NCBI RefSeq assembly: GCF_014280875.1
Contig: NZ_JACLAL010000009.1
Coordinates: forward strand, 1 to 64,000
Direction of reading: 5' to 3'
Length of the DNA stretch: 64,000 bases
Source: Paenirhizobium daejeonense
Lineage (GTDB): Bacteria; Pseudomonadota; Alphaproteobacteria; Rhizobiales; Rhizobiaceae
Part shown: in pieces, positions 38,655 to 47,365 of the stretch
How the letters are laid out: every line of letters starts with the position of its first letter
Position numbering within the stretch: the first letter of the stretch is position 1
The notes under the pieces: model-generated
Database searches by the model: none
The model's input: only the letters and a program-made list of their open reading frames with translations
Told to the model about the DNA's origin: nothing
Program-made: the position numbers and the translations under genes

Positions 38655-39326
38655 TCACAGCTCCGGTACGATCAGATCGCCGACAGGTCCCGGCACCACA
38701 AGTTCAGCGCCGGTCAGGGCCTGCAGCTCTTCGAGAGAGATCGACGGCAGCTTCTCGCGCAGGACGAAACGGCCGCCTTCGATATCGATCACGGCAAGGC
38801 TGGTATAGACGCGGGTCACGCAGCCGACGCCGGTCAGCGGCAGGGTGCAGCGGTCGAGCAGCTTGGGCTCGCCCTTCTTCGTAACATGCTCGGTGATAAC
38901 AGCCACGCGCTTGGCGCCGTGTACGAGGTCCATCGCGCCGCCGACGGCCGGCACGCCGCCTGCGCCTATGCTCCAGTTTGCAAGGTCACCATTCTGGGCA
39001 ACCTGATAGGCGCCGAGGATGGCAACGTCGAGATGCCCGCCGCGCACCATGGCGAAGCTGTCGGCATGATGGAAGAAGGCGGCACCCGGCTTCAGCGTCA
39101 CGGCCTTCTTGCCGGCGTTGATAAGGTCCCAGTCTTCCTCGCCCTTGGCGGGGGATTCGCCGAAATCGAGGATGCCGTTTTCGGTGTGGAACACGGCCTG
39201 ACGTCCCGGCGGCTGGTACTGGGCGACCATTTCCGGAAAGCCGATGCCGAGGTTCACATAGGAGCCGTCTTCGATATCCTGTGCTGCGCGCCAGGCGATC
39301 TGGGCGTTGGAAAGCTTGTCAGTCAT
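38655..39326 (-). CDS. pcaJ: 3-oxoadipate CoA-transferase subunit B
   Basis: A 223-residue CoA-transferase beta subunit. The catalytic Glu lies in 'HTENGILDFGESP', and 'GGHLDVAILGAYQVAQNG' and 'GIGAGGVPAVGGAMDLV'-like segments are typical of the family. With PcaI it transfers CoA from succinyl-CoA to beta-ketoadipate. The start overlaps the pcaI stop by 4 nt. Confidence 0.93.
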   Translation of the reverse strand: MTDKLSNAQIAWRAAQDIEDGSYVNLGIGFPEMVAQYQPPGRQAVFHTENGILDFGESPAKGEEDWDLINAGKKAVTLKPGAAFFHHADSFAMVRGGHLDVAILGAYQVAQNGDLANWSIGAGGVPAVGGAMDLVHGAKRVAVITEHVTKKGEPKLLDRCTLPLTGVGCVTRVYTSLAVIDIEGGRFVLREKLPSISLEELQALTGAELVVPGPVGDLIVPEL

Positions 39327-40045
39327 GGGTAGCTCGCTCCCTCACGGTTCAGGACTTCTTCCTGCTGGGGATCGGACACTTCGACGACCGCCTGCACGAA
39401 GATACCGGGTGTGATGACGACTTCCGGATCGATCTCGCCGGGCTCCACGATCTTCGACACCTGCACGATGGTGGTGGCCGCGGCCATGCACATCAGCGGG
39501 TTAAAGTTGCGAGCCGCCTTGTTGTAGATCAGGTTGCCATGGGTATCGCCCACATGCGCCTTGACGATCGCAAAATCGGCCTTCAGCCAGCGCTCCTGCA
39601 CGTAGGGACGACCGTCGAATTCCTCGATCTTCTTGCCATTGGCAAGTTCGGTGCCATAGGAGGTCGGCGTAAAGAAGGCCGGGATGCCCGCACCACCGGC
39701 GCGGATGCGCTCGGCCAGCGTGCCCTGCGGCACGAGTTCCAGCTCGATTTCACCGGCCTGATACTTTTCCGTGAACACGCGCGGATCGGCGGATCGGGGG
39801 AAGGAGCAGATCAGCTTGCTGACCATGCCCTGCTCGATCAGCGCCGCAAGGCCGACATGGCCGTTGCCGGCGTTGTTGTTCACAACGGTCAGGTTTTTCG
39901 GGTGTCCGGTCTGCACGAAACGGTCGATGAGCGCGTGGATCAGTTCGATCGGAGCGCCGGAACCACCGAAGCCGCCGATCATTACCGTCGCGCCATCGCC
40001 GATCTCGGCCACAGCCTCGGCCGGACTTGGGACTGTCTTGTCCAT
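39323..40045 (-). CDS. pcaI: 3-oxoadipate CoA-transferase subunit A
   Basis: A 240-residue CoA-transferase alpha subunit. The start at 40045 follows GAGGAGATCCCG. The CoA-binding glycine loop 'VMIGGFGGSGAPIELIHAL' and 'NNNAGNGHVGLAALIEQGMV' are diagnostic. It is the first gene of the pcaIJF operon. An inverted repeat in the 128-nt region shared with the divergent IclR regulator is the likely control site. Ring-cleavage genes (pcaGH, pcaB and so on) are not in the window. Confidence 0.93.
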   Translation of the reverse strand: MDKTVPSPAEAVAEIGDGATVMIGGFGGSGAPIELIHALIDRFVQTGHPKNLTVVNNNAGNGHVGLAALIEQGMVSKLICSFPRSADPRVFTEKYQAGEIELELVPQGTLAERIRAGGAGIPAFFTPTSYGTELANGKKIEEFDGRPYVQERWLKADFAIVKAHVGDTHGNLIYNKAARNFNPLMCMAAATTIVQVSKIVEPGEIDPEVVITPGIFVQAVVEVSDPQQEEVLNREGASYP

Positions 40046-40131
40046 CGGGATCTCCTCTATCGCCGCAACGGACTGACGCCGCACGGCCAGCATCATGGAT
40101 AGAAAATAGAGCCCTTCCCGGCAATGGATTT

Positions 40132-40164
40132 GTGCGATATGCTGCATTTGTTGACATATCGCAC
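40132..40164. promoter_or_regulatory. inverted repeat, probable PcaR operator
   Basis: GTGCGATATG (40132-40141) and CATATCGCAC (40155-40164) form a perfect 10-bp inverted repeat with a 13-nt spacer, ending 9 nt before the IclR regulator's ATG and 87 nt upstream of pcaI. GCGAT/ATCGC half-sites are typical of PcaU/PcaR-type IclR regulators. Its place over the regulator's start region suggests autorepression and pcaIJF control. Confidence 0.6.
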
Positions 40165-40173
40165 GGAACGATA

Positions 40174-40935
40174 ATGCCCATTACCCAACGCGACACCATG
40201 GGCGGCCTTGCCAAGGGCCTCGCCGTCATCGAGACCTTCACCGCGGAGCATCCGCGCCAGAGCATTTCGGATGTCGCTGCCGCAAGTGGTCTCGACCGGG
40301 CGACCGCGCGGCGCTGCCTGCTCACGCTCGCCCACTTCGGCTACGCGGATTACGATGGAAAGTTCTTCACGCTGACGCCCAGAGTATTACGGCTCGGGAC
40401 CGCCTGCCTCGCCACCATGCCGCTTCCGCAGATGGTTCAACCGCTCCTCGATACGCTTTCCGACGAACTTGGGGAAAGCTCCTCCGTATCCATCCTAGAT
40501 GGTGACGAAATCGTCTATGTGGCGCGCGCCGCACAACGAAAGGTCATGTCGATCGCGCTTATGCCGGGATCGCGCCTTCCCGCCTTCTGCACCTCGATGG
40601 GCAGGATCCTGTTTTCCGCACTTCCTGAGGAAGAAATCCGCAAACGCCTAGCCCTTCATCCTCTTACAGCGCGCACGCCCATGACCGTGACTGATCCGGA
40701 TATGCTCATGGAACGCATCCGCGCGGTGCGCGCCCAAGGTTATGCCCTTATCGATCAAGAAGTGGAACTCGGCCTGCGCTCGATCGCCGTGCCGGTGCTG
40801 ACCGCACGCGGTATTACGGTCGCGGCACTCAACATCGGGCTTCCGGCAAGAGGCGAGGATGTTTCAGACCTTGCCGCGAGGTACCTGCCCAAGCTGCTTA
40901 CAGTACAGGCGGAGTTGAAGAAAATGCTTAGATAG
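40174..40935 (+). CDS. pcaR: IclR-family regulator, probable PcaR
   Basis: A 253-residue protein with an N-terminal winged HTH ('QSISDVAAASGLDRATARRC') and a C-terminal IclR effector domain ('RSIAVPVLTARGITVAALNI'). The start is the ATG at 40174; an in-frame extension upstream is without ribosome-site support. It diverges from pcaIJF, the arrangement seen for PcaR of rhizobia and pseudomonads, which respond to beta-ketoadipate. The symbol rests on family plus context. Confidence 0.82.
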   Translation: MPITQRDTMGGLAKGLAVIETFTAEHPRQSISDVAAASGLDRATARRCLLTLAHFGYADYDGKFFTLTPRVLRLGTACLATMPLPQMVQPLLDTLSDELGESSSVSILDGDEIVYVARAAQRKVMSIALMPGSRLPAFCTSMGRILFSALPEEEIRKRLALHPLTARTPMTVTDPDMLMERIRAVRAQGYALIDQEVELGLRSIAVPVLTARGITVAALNIGLPARGEDVSDLAARYLPKLLTVQAELKKMLR

Positions 40936-41034
40936 GCCCCGCTCGGCCTTGGTATGAGGGAGCTGGCCAACTGCACCACAACCTGCAATCATGCATTCAG
41001 CAATGCCGATTCAGAAAGCTGTGGGGAATAGATC

Positions 41035-41730
41035 GTGGGACGCCTGCACACAGAGAATCACCTTGTCGCACGTATCGGATGGCTCAGGGCCGCCGTCCTC
41101 GGAGCCAATGACGGGATCGTCTCGACCGCCAGCCTGATTGTTGGCGTCGCATCGGCTTCGACGGCCAGTTCGGAGATCCTGGTCGCCGGCATTGCCGGGC
41201 TCGTCGCCGGTGCGATGTCGATGGCTGCGGGAGAATATGTGTCCGTAAGCTCGCAATCGGACACGGAACAGGCTGACCTTGAACGGGAACGGCGGGAACT
41301 GGCGACCAGCCCTGAATCCGAACACGAGGAACTCGCCCAGATCTATGTTGCCCGGGGTGTCGAACTCGGGCTTGCGAGAACCGTAGCAAGTCAAATGATG
41401 GCGCACGACGCGCTGGCGGCTCACGCCAAGGATGAGCTCGGCATTTCGGAAATTACCAGCGCCCGTCCCATTCAGGCAGCGCTCACGTCGGCGGCAACAT
41501 TCGCCACCGGCGCAGCACTGCCTATGCTCGTGACGTTGCTGTCGCCGGTCACGATGATCCCGATCTCGGTCTCGCTTGCCTCTCTGGTATTTCTCGCGCT
41601 GCTGGGAGCGATCGGCGCACGCGCGGGCGGCGCCAACATAGCCAAGGCAACAGCAAGGGTCACGTTCTGGGGCGCATTTGCCATGGCTCTGACCGCCGGC
41701 ATCGGCGCCCTGGTGGGCACCGCCGTTTGA
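41035..41730 (+). CDS. VIT1/CCC1-family iron/manganese transporter
   Basis: A 231-residue membrane protein starting with GTG. The N-terminus 'ENHLVARIGWLRAAVLGAND' followed by 'GIVSTASLIVGVASA' is the family hallmark. The cytoplasmic Glu-rich segment 'EQADLERERRELATSPESEH' fits the metal-binding domain. Two further hydrophobic pairs follow. Family members move Fe2+ or Mn2+ out of the cytoplasm. It lacks the ferritin-like N-terminal domain of rhizobial MbfA. No Irr or Fur box was recognised upstream. Confidence 0.9.
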   Translation: MGRLHTENHLVARIGWLRAAVLGANDGIVSTASLIVGVASASTASSEILVAGIAGLVAGAMSMAAGEYVSVSSQSDTEQADLERERRELATSPESEHEELAQIYVARGVELGLARTVASQMMAHDALAAHAKDELGISEITSARPIQAALTSAATFATGAALPMLVTLLSPVTMIPISVSLASLVFLALLGAIGARAGGANIAKATARVTFWGAFAMALTAGIGALVGTAV

Positions 41731-41810
41731 CGGGCCTCCGCTACAACGGATAATTCCGCAGCATAAGATAACTGCATCCGCCCTGGTTCATTTCCTGAAG
41801 ACTGGACACC

Positions 41811-42875
41811 TCAAGCGCCGTTGCGCGATGTCCAGCGATGCCATTCGTCTTCGCTGCCGTGGAAAGCGTTGAGGTCGATCTTGCCGGATACGCCCTGAGA
41901 CAGGCCTGAACCCGAGTATTGCCAGAACATCCACTTGCGGCCGGGATAGCGCTTGGAAGGATGCGCCGCCACCGAACGCAGCCAGAAGGGATATTCCAGA
42001 AACTGGCCGTCCAGATGATCGTCGTAGAAATCGGGCGCGGTGTAGATGACCGGGCGCTTGCCATAGTGGCGTTCCAGCATGTCCATGAAGACCTGCATCT
42101 TCTCGCGCACCTTGGTCGACGAGAGACGACGTTTGCAACTCGATTCCGCATTGTATTCCACATCGATCACCGGCGGCAGCGCATCGGGATCGCGCGGCAC
42201 GTTGCGGATGAACCACTCGGCCTGCTCGCCGGCGGTGCGACACCAGTAGAAGAAGTGATAGGCGCCGCGCTTCAGCCCGGCATCCTTTGCGCGCTTCCAG
42301 TTGGTGCGGAACATCGGGTCGAGATGATCGCCGCCGTCCGTCGCCTTGATGTAGGCAAAGTTCGCGCCCTGCGTACGCAGCTTGACCCAGTCGATATCGC
42401 CCTGCCAGCGGGAGACATCGACGCCGTGCACCGCATGCCTTCTCGGCGAGGCCTTGCCGAAGTTGATCGGCTTGGCATCGCGGAACTGATGGCTGTAGAT
42501 CCGCGAACGTCCGCGCGGCGAGGGATCGAGTTGGGGAGCGGAGGGAACCAGCATGGCAACCGGTTTTTCGTTCGGCACGGGCATGCCGGCCGAAAGGGTT
42601 GCCGGTTGAAGCGCCTGCGGCTCCGGCACCTTACCAGCCCAGGCCAACATCGGCGACGACTGCGGCTCGATGACAGAGACCTGTTGCGGCGGCACGACCT
42701 GGACACTCGCCTGTCCAACCGGTGCGGCAGGAATAGGAGCTGAAGCCATGCTGACTGCGCTCGTGGTCTCCCGGGAGGGGGCGATGTTCAGCGCTTCCTC
42801 CGGACTGGACGTCGATCTGCATCCGGCAACAACGAGGCACCAGAATACGATCGAAGACAGGGTAGAAAGACGCAT
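41811..42875 (-). CDS. GH25-family lysozyme-like lipoprotein
   Basis: A 354-residue protein with a lipoprotein signal ('CLVVAGC', lipobox Cys19), a Pro/Ser/Val-rich linker to about residue 145, and a GH25 domain. The latter includes 'GVDVSRWQGDIDWVKL', the catalytic Asp-x-Glu in 'PPVIDVEYN' and the C-terminal 'WMFWQYSGSG'. GH25 enzymes are muramidases cleaving peptidoglycan. The lipid anchor suggests a periplasmic or outer-membrane location and a role in envelope remodelling rather than phage lysis. No phage genes are nearby. Confidence 0.88.
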   Translation of the reverse strand: MRLSTLSSIVFWCLVVAGCRSTSSPEEALNIAPSRETTSAVSMASAPIPAAPVGQASVQVVPPQQVSVIEPQSSPMLAWAGKVPEPQALQPATLSAGMPVPNEKPVAMLVPSAPQLDPSPRGRSRIYSHQFRDAKPINFGKASPRRHAVHGVDVSRWQGDIDWVKLRTQGANFAYIKATDGGDHLDPMFRTNWKRAKDAGLKRGAYHFFYWCRTAGEQAEWFIRNVPRDPDALPPVIDVEYNAESSCKRRLSSTKVREKMQVFMDMLERHYGKRPVIYTAPDFYDDHLDGQFLEYPFWLRSVAAHPSKRYPGRKWMFWQYSGSGLSQGVSGKIDLNAFHGSEDEWHRWTSRNGA

Positions 42876-43187
42876 GGCACCAATACTCTACACAAACGGC
42901 GGGCGACTTCATTCCGCTCCGGCCGGGACCACTGACAGCATTTGCTAACAGAGTTTTACCGGCAAATGTTAAATGCAATCTTTACCGATTGCGGAGATGC
43001 ACACGTTCCCGCCTCACGCCGAAACACTAAACCGTGAGAGTTTCGATGACGAAGGCCTGGGGATACGGTAACGCCGAACCGATGACACTTGGCGAATAGG
43101 AAGCAGGCGTCGCCGCGGCCTTTGCAGCAGACGGTCCAATTGATATTCACGTTCGCGAAATTGCGGATTTCCTCGACTGAGAGCACG
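42876..43187. other. divergent intergenic region without a recognised gene
   Basis: This 312-nt stretch lies between the GH25 gene and the serine hydrolase gene. It contains an inverted repeat, CTCACG (43013-43018) with CGTGAG (43033-43038), and AT-rich sequence near 42940-42985 that could hold the GH25 promoter. No coding frame is convincing. Confidence 0.5.
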
Positions 43188-44351
43188 ATGACGAAAACGA
43201 CAACGGAAATGCCCGAGGCGACGCTGGAGAACTGGCGGCGCCGTCCCTATAACGCCTGGGCCTTCAGCCACGTCGACCGGCTGGTCGCCACCCAGCCGAT
43301 CCGGAACGGACAGAACAAGCACACCCTGCCACGCGCAGAACCACTGGACCTGTCCAAGATCTCGACGGACGGCAACAGAACCATCGACGCCGCTCTGGCA
43401 GACAGCTTTACCGACGGCTTCATGGTCCTGCATCGCGGCCAGATCATTGCCGAGCATTATGGCCCCACCTCCGACGCAGGAACCCGCCACATCGTCTTTT
43501 CCGTCAGCAAATCGCTGACCGGCAGCCTTGCAGGGGTATTGGTCGAGCGCGGCGAACTCGATGTCGACCAGCCGGCGACCCGCTACGTTCCAGAACTGGC
43601 CTCATCCGCTTATGGCGACTGCACGGTCCGCCATATCCTGGACATGACTGTATCAGTTCGTTTCATCGAGGATTATCTCGACCCGAAAGGCGATGTCGCC
43701 CGCTACCGCGTGGCCATGGACTGGGATCCGCCGAGGGCATTTGAATATGAGGGCGGCCTGCACAACTTCGTTGCAACCCTTCCCCATGATTCCGGTCCAC
43801 ATGGGGAGAAGTTCCACTACGTTTCGCCCAACTCAGACGTTCTCGGCTGGATCCTCGAGCGCGCCGGCGGCATGCCGATGGCGGAACTCCTGTCGCACCA
43901 CATCTGGCAACCGATGGGGGCGGAGAACGACGCCTACATCACCGTTGACAGGCAGGGCGGCGCTAGAACCGCAGGCGGCATCTGCACCACGGTTGCGGAT
44001 TTCGCGCGTTTCGGCGAATTGATGCGACTGAAAGGCCGCACTGATGGCCGGCAGGTCATTCCGGAAAGCTGGATAGACGACATCCTCAACGGCGGCGACC
44101 GGCAGGCTTGGGCTCGCGGCGATCTGACCGAACTCTTCGCCTCTGGCCGTTATCGCTCGAAATGGTACATTCCGGACGACGTGCCCGGCGAGTTCTGCGC
44201 CATCGGCATTCACGGTCAATGGATCTATGTCGATCAGGCCGCTGAAATGACCGCCGTCAAGCTTTCGTCTCAGCCGATTCCCGCCGACGACGATCTAGAC
44301 CAGCAGACGCTGCAGATATTCCGCGCGCTGGGCAAGTATCTAAAGCGCTGA
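43188..44351 (+). CDS. serine hydrolase, class C beta-lactamase fold (NylB-like)
   Basis: A 387-residue protein with the SxxK nucleophile motif S105-V-S-K108 and a tyrosine motif 'YVSPNSDVLGWI' at Tyr211. The spacing matches 6-aminohexanoate-dimer hydrolase (NylB), where the triad is Ser112, Lys115 and Tyr215. The start at 43188 is chosen because the longer frame to 43089 begins in a low-complexity region without a good ribosome site. No signal peptide is visible, so it is cytoplasmic. NylB-like activity on amides or esters is plausible; the substrate is unknown. It ends before a clear terminator. Confidence 0.85.
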   Translation: MTKTTTEMPEATLENWRRRPYNAWAFSHVDRLVATQPIRNGQNKHTLPRAEPLDLSKISTDGNRTIDAALADSFTDGFMVLHRGQIIAEHYGPTSDAGTRHIVFSVSKSLTGSLAGVLVERGELDVDQPATRYVPELASSAYGDCTVRHILDMTVSVRFIEDYLDPKGDVARYRVAMDWDPPRAFEYEGGLHNFVATLPHDSGPHGEKFHYVSPNSDVLGWILERAGGMPMAELLSHHIWQPMGAENDAYITVDRQGGARTAGGICTTVADFARFGELMRLKGRTDGRQVIPESWIDDILNGGDRQAWARGDLTELFASGRYRSKWYIPDDVPGEFCAIGIHGQWIYVDQAAEMTAVKLSSQPIPADDDLDQQTLQIFRALGKYLKR

Positions 44352-44375
44352 TCATCGGAGATCCAGAATGCAGGA

Positions 44376-44398
44376 AGGCGCGCCGGATTGGCGCGCCT
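44376..44398 (+). terminator. intrinsic terminator after the serine hydrolase gene
   Basis: AGGCGCGCC (44376-44384) pairs with GGCGCGCCT (44390-44398) around a 5-nt loop. It is followed by CCTTGTTTTATTG. It lies between convergent genes. Confidence 0.75.
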
Positions 44399-44460
44399 CC
44401 TTGTTTTATTGTCGACTTCCACAGTCACCGGCCATTGCCCGGCCGGTAGTAACTCCGTAT

Positions 44461-44994
44461 TCAGCCTTCCGGCGTCAGCGTCACGGACGTTCCGGTTGCG
44501 GCAAGGTTCAAGCCCAACTGGCCCGTCACGCTGATCGTCTGCAGATGGATCGATCCCGAAGTGCCTCCGACGAGAACGTTGGCGCCGACGCCGGCAACGA
44601 GTGTCGCTTCCGCAGTCGCGCCCTGGTAGAGGCCGCCCAGCGAACCATGGTGATAGCCGGCGGTGGGGGCAAATACGGCCCATATGAGACGGCTGCGGGT
44701 CGTGAAGCCCACATCGACACCCATCTTGCGGACGACACCAGTGTAGCGGTCAAGCGGCTCGCCGCCGATAGCAGAGGTAAATACGCAATCGGCTTCCTTT
44801 GCGGATCCGAGAACATAACCGACACCACCACCAATTGAGCAATCGAGATAGCCGATCCGGACGCCGCCGCGACTATCCTGTTCCCTAAAATCCGGAACCG
44901 GTTCCTGACGGGAGATGGCATCGGCCGAAAAGGCAGCTTCGGCACCTACCAGAACTGGCAGTGCGGCAAGCGCCACGGCAAGAAACTTTTTCAT
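44461..44994 (-). CDS. DUF992 secreted protein
   Basis: A 177-residue protein with a signal peptide (residues 1-23, 'AAFSADA' cleavage region) and the DUF992 pattern 'GVRIGYLDCSIGGGVGYVLG' then 'KEADCVFTS'. The Cys pair is probably a disulfide. The C-terminal half is a glycine-rich beta-strand series ('GLYQGATAEATLVAGVGANV'), suggesting a small beta-barrel-like fold. DUF992 is almost confined to Alphaproteobacteria and has no assigned function. It is a single-gene unit. Confidence 0.88.
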   Translation of the reverse strand: MKKFLAVALAALPVLVGAEAAFSADAISRQEPVPDFREQDSRGGVRIGYLDCSIGGGVGYVLGSAKEADCVFTSAIGGEPLDRYTGVVRKMGVDVGFTTRSRLIWAVFAPTAGYHHGSLGGLYQGATAEATLVAGVGANVLVGGTSGSIHLQTISVTGQLGLNLAATGTSVTLTPEG

Positions 44995-45385
44995 CCCTGT
45001 ACTCCTTTAAAGCTGTTGCGACCGCTGATGGGGATCAAGCGATCGACGGGACACAGTTACTTTTGGTCAACGCATATGGCGAAAGAATGGTCCGCTTCCG
45101 GCAAAGCGATCCGAACCATTCCCTTGACCTAAGCAAAACCCCCGCCGTTACAGCGCCTGCATCTCGCGAGATGAGGTGCAGGGCTCTTCCGAAATTCCGT
45201 GTTCTGCGTCAGCATGTAATTTCGAAGTGCCTGTGCAGGACCGAGCCCGCTCTCCCAATGGGAAAGAGTAATGCCGGGCGCCGGAACCATGTCACCAACA
45301 TGAATCAGGCCGCCACCCGGAGGTCGACGGCCCGAATGAAAGCGACAGGTCTCAGCGGCCTGTCACATGATGAGGTCCTTAAAGC
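44995..45385. other. 391-nt intergenic stretch between DUF992 and minE
   Basis: No coding frame here is convincing. It holds the DUF992 upstream region on the left. A 14-bp palindrome lies at 45160-45173. A weak hairpin (GACAGG at 45344-45349, CCTGTC at 45359-45364) is downstream of minE and could end the min transcript. Confidence 0.5.
45160..45173. promoter_or_regulatory. perfect 14-bp palindrome in the minE-DUF992 gap
   Basis: CATCTCGCGAGATG is fully self-complementary. It is 166 nt from the DUF992 start and downstream of minE. It could be an operator or a small hairpin; no regulator can be assigned. Confidence 0.35.
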
Positions 45386-45646
45386 TCAGGCGGCCTGCAT
45401 GGTCGTCTCGAGCGGGATTTCGACATCGATCTCCAGGATCGAATAATGCTCGTCGCGATCCATCTTCACCTGCACGCGATCGCTGTCGAGTTCCACATGC
45501 TTTGCGATGACCGCGAGGATTTCCTCGCGCAGCGTTGCCACGAGATCCGAGCCCGACGAGGCACGTTCATGGGCCAGGAGGACCTGCAGGCGCTCCCGCG
45601 CCATCGGAGCAGATCTCTGCCGGGTGAAAAGCCGAAAGATGCTCAT
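45386..45646 (-). CDS. minE: cell division topological specificity factor MinE
   Basis: An 86-residue MinE. The N-terminal membrane-targeting and anti-MinCD helix region '[20 protein letters not shown]' and the conserved 'LLAHERAS' are typical, and the C-terminal topological domain '[16 protein letters not shown]' follows. It stimulates MinD ATPase and drives the oscillation that keeps MinC at the poles. The start overlaps the minD stop. Confidence 0.95.
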   Translation of the reverse strand: MSIFRLFTRQRSAPMARERLQVLLAHERASSGSDLVATLREEILAVIAKHVELDSDRVQVKMDRDEHYSILEIDVEIPLETTMQAA

Positions 45647-46458
45647 GCTGCCCTCCGGGCGAAGATCTTGCCGAGTATTCCTCGCTTTTCTCCTGGAATG
45701 GTGATTGGCAGGGTTTCGCCGGCAAGGCGCCGTGCCGCGTCGAAATAGGCCATGGCCGGTGCGCTTCGGACATCGGCAAGCGTGACCGGCGCACCGATGT
45801 TGGAGGCACGCAGCACATCCATGCTTTCCGGGATGATGCCGAGCAGCGGAATGGACAGGATTTCCAGTACGTCATCCACCTTCAGCATGTCGCCACGTTC
45901 GGCGCGAGCGGGGTCGTAGCGGGTCAGCAGCAGGTGCTTTTCCATCCGTTCGCCGCGTTCGGCCTTGAGAGTCTTGGCGTCCAGAAGACCGATGATGCGG
46001 TCGCTGTCGCGGACGGAGGAGACTTCCGGGTTGGTGACCACGACGGCCACGTCGGCGTGCCGCATGGCAAGCGTCGCACCGCGCTCGATCCCGGCCGGGC
46101 TGTCACAGATGATCCAGTCGAAATAGCGCCGCAGTTCGTTGATGACCCACTCGACACCCTCGGGCGTCAGATTGTCCTTGTCCCGCGTCTGGGAGGCAGG
46201 CAGCAGGAACAATGTCTCAAGCCGCTTGTCGCGGATCAGAGCCTGTTGCAGCTTGGCGTCACCCTGGATGACGTTCACCAGATCGTAAACGACCCGGCGT
46301 TCTGCGCCCATGACGAGGTCGAGGTTGCGCAGTCCGACATCGAAGTCCACGACCACAACCTTTTCATTCCGCTGCGCGAGGGCGGCACCAAGCGCAGCAG
46401 TCGTGGTCGTTTTGCCGACCCCGCCCTTGCCTGAAGTGACGACGATTACCTTCCCCAT
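45643..46458 (-). CDS. minD: septum site-determining ATPase MinD
   Basis: A 271-residue ParA-type ATPase. The deviant Walker A 'GKGGVGKTT' is at residues 10-18 and '[14 protein letters not shown]' supplies Walker B/switch residues. The C-terminus '[15 protein letters not shown]' is an amphipathic membrane-targeting helix. It recruits MinC to the membrane. It is 30 nt downstream of minC and overlaps minE. Confidence 0.96.
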   Translation of the reverse strand: MGKVIVVTSGKGGVGKTTTTAALGAALAQRNEKVVVVDFDVGLRNLDLVMGAERRVVYDLVNVIQGDAKLQQALIRDKRLETLFLLPASQTRDKDNLTPEGVEWVINELRRYFDWIICDSPAGIERGATLAMRHADVAVVVTNPEVSSVRDSDRIIGLLDAKTLKAERGERMEKHLLLTRYDPARAERGDMLKVDDVLEILSIPLLGIIPESMDVLRASNIGAPVTLADVRSAPAMAYFDAARRLAGETLPITIPGEKRGILGKIFARRAA

Positions 46459-46488
46459 CTTGCTCTCCTGTTTTCGGCCGGCATCGGC

Positions 46489-47241
46489 TCAGATAATTTT
46501 CGCTGCCATGATCGAATCGTCTTCGAGCCATAGCTGTACGGGTTGACCGCGAAGCGCGGCGGGCAGGTCCTCGGCCATCTTGTAGATGCCGTCGATAGCG
46601 ACCAGTTCCGCTTCCAGCTTGCGGCAGAAAATGCGTGCTTCGGCGTTTCCAAGCGATCCCGCCATCGCGCGACCGCGCAACGCGCCGTAGATGTGAACCG
46701 ACCCGCCGGCGATGACCTCGGCGCCCGAGGCGAGCGATCCGATGATGGTAACGTCACCTTCAGGGAAGATTACTGATTGGCCCGAGCGCACCGGCTCGCG
46801 GATCACCAGCGACTGCAGCACCGGGCGTACTTCCGGAACCAGCGTCGGCGCGGGTTTAGAGGCGTTCGCTTCCTGCTTCTCCTCCGGTTCGGCTGACGGT
46901 TCCGAGGGGGTGATTTCGAAATCGGAGGCCGGGCGGCCGCCCTTCAACGCCGGCGGCATTCCCGGCCCGATGGCAGAGGGACGAGCACCTTCGATACCCA
47001 TGATGCTGACGTTGCGCGTGGCAAGCTCGGCGAGAAGGTCCTTGATCTGCGCCTTGTCGAGCGCCAGTTCGCTGACGTCGAGAACGACGGGTCGCGACAG
47101 GAAGAACCCTGCCGAACGCGCGGCAAGATCGTCGAGCCTTTCCAACCACTCATCCAGCGGCAGGTCCGGCGACAATACGACCGCCAGGAAAGAGCGACCT
47201 TTGATTCGGATCGAGCGGGCGTCTGTTAGCACTTTGGTCAT
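46489..47241 (-). CDS. minC: septum site-determining protein MinC
   Basis: A 250-residue FtsZ inhibitor. It has a variable N-terminal domain (residues 1-110), a Pro/Glu/Ala-rich linker (about 115-145) and the conserved C-terminal beta-helix domain ('VRSGQSVIFPEGDVTIIGSL', 'GSVHIYGALRGRAMAG'), which binds MinD. It is the first gene of minCDE and has a perfect CtrA-type box 42 nt upstream. Confidence 0.94.
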   Translation of the reverse strand: MTKVLTDARSIRIKGRSFLAVVLSPDLPLDEWLERLDDLAARSAGFFLSRPVVLDVSELALDKAQIKDLLAELATRNVSIMGIEGARPSAIGPGMPPALKGGRPASDFEITPSEPSAEPEEKQEANASKPAPTLVPEVRPVLQSLVIREPVRSGQSVIFPEGDVTIIGSLASGAEVIAGGSVHIYGALRGRAMAGSLGNAEARIFCRKLEAELVAIDGIYKMAEDLPAALRGQPVQLWLEDDSIMAAKII

Positions 47242-47282
47242 CTACGTAAACAAATCGTTGACCTTAAGTACCTCTGGTATGG

Positions 47283-47297
47283 TTAACAAATGGTTAA
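47283..47297 (-). promoter_or_regulatory. CtrA-type box upstream of minC
   Basis: TTAA (47283-47286), seven bases (CAAATGG), then TTAA (47294-47297) is an exact match to the alphaproteobacterial CtrA consensus TTAA-N7-TTAA. Its near edge is 42 nt upstream of the minC start, over the expected promoter. CtrA control of the Min system has been reported in Sinorhizobium meliloti. A further TTAA occurs at 47264-47267. Confidence 0.7.
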
Positions 47298-47365
47298 TAT
47301 GGGAACTCGCCTGTCAACCTTTTCACACCGCACGCGGCGGTAAAGTCAGCTGGAAACCACTGAAA

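Noticed and set aside
41811-42875. Phage lysis gene (GH25 lysozyme)
   Set aside because: A lipoprotein signal, a long linker and the absence of any phage gene nearby favour a housekeeping envelope enzyme.
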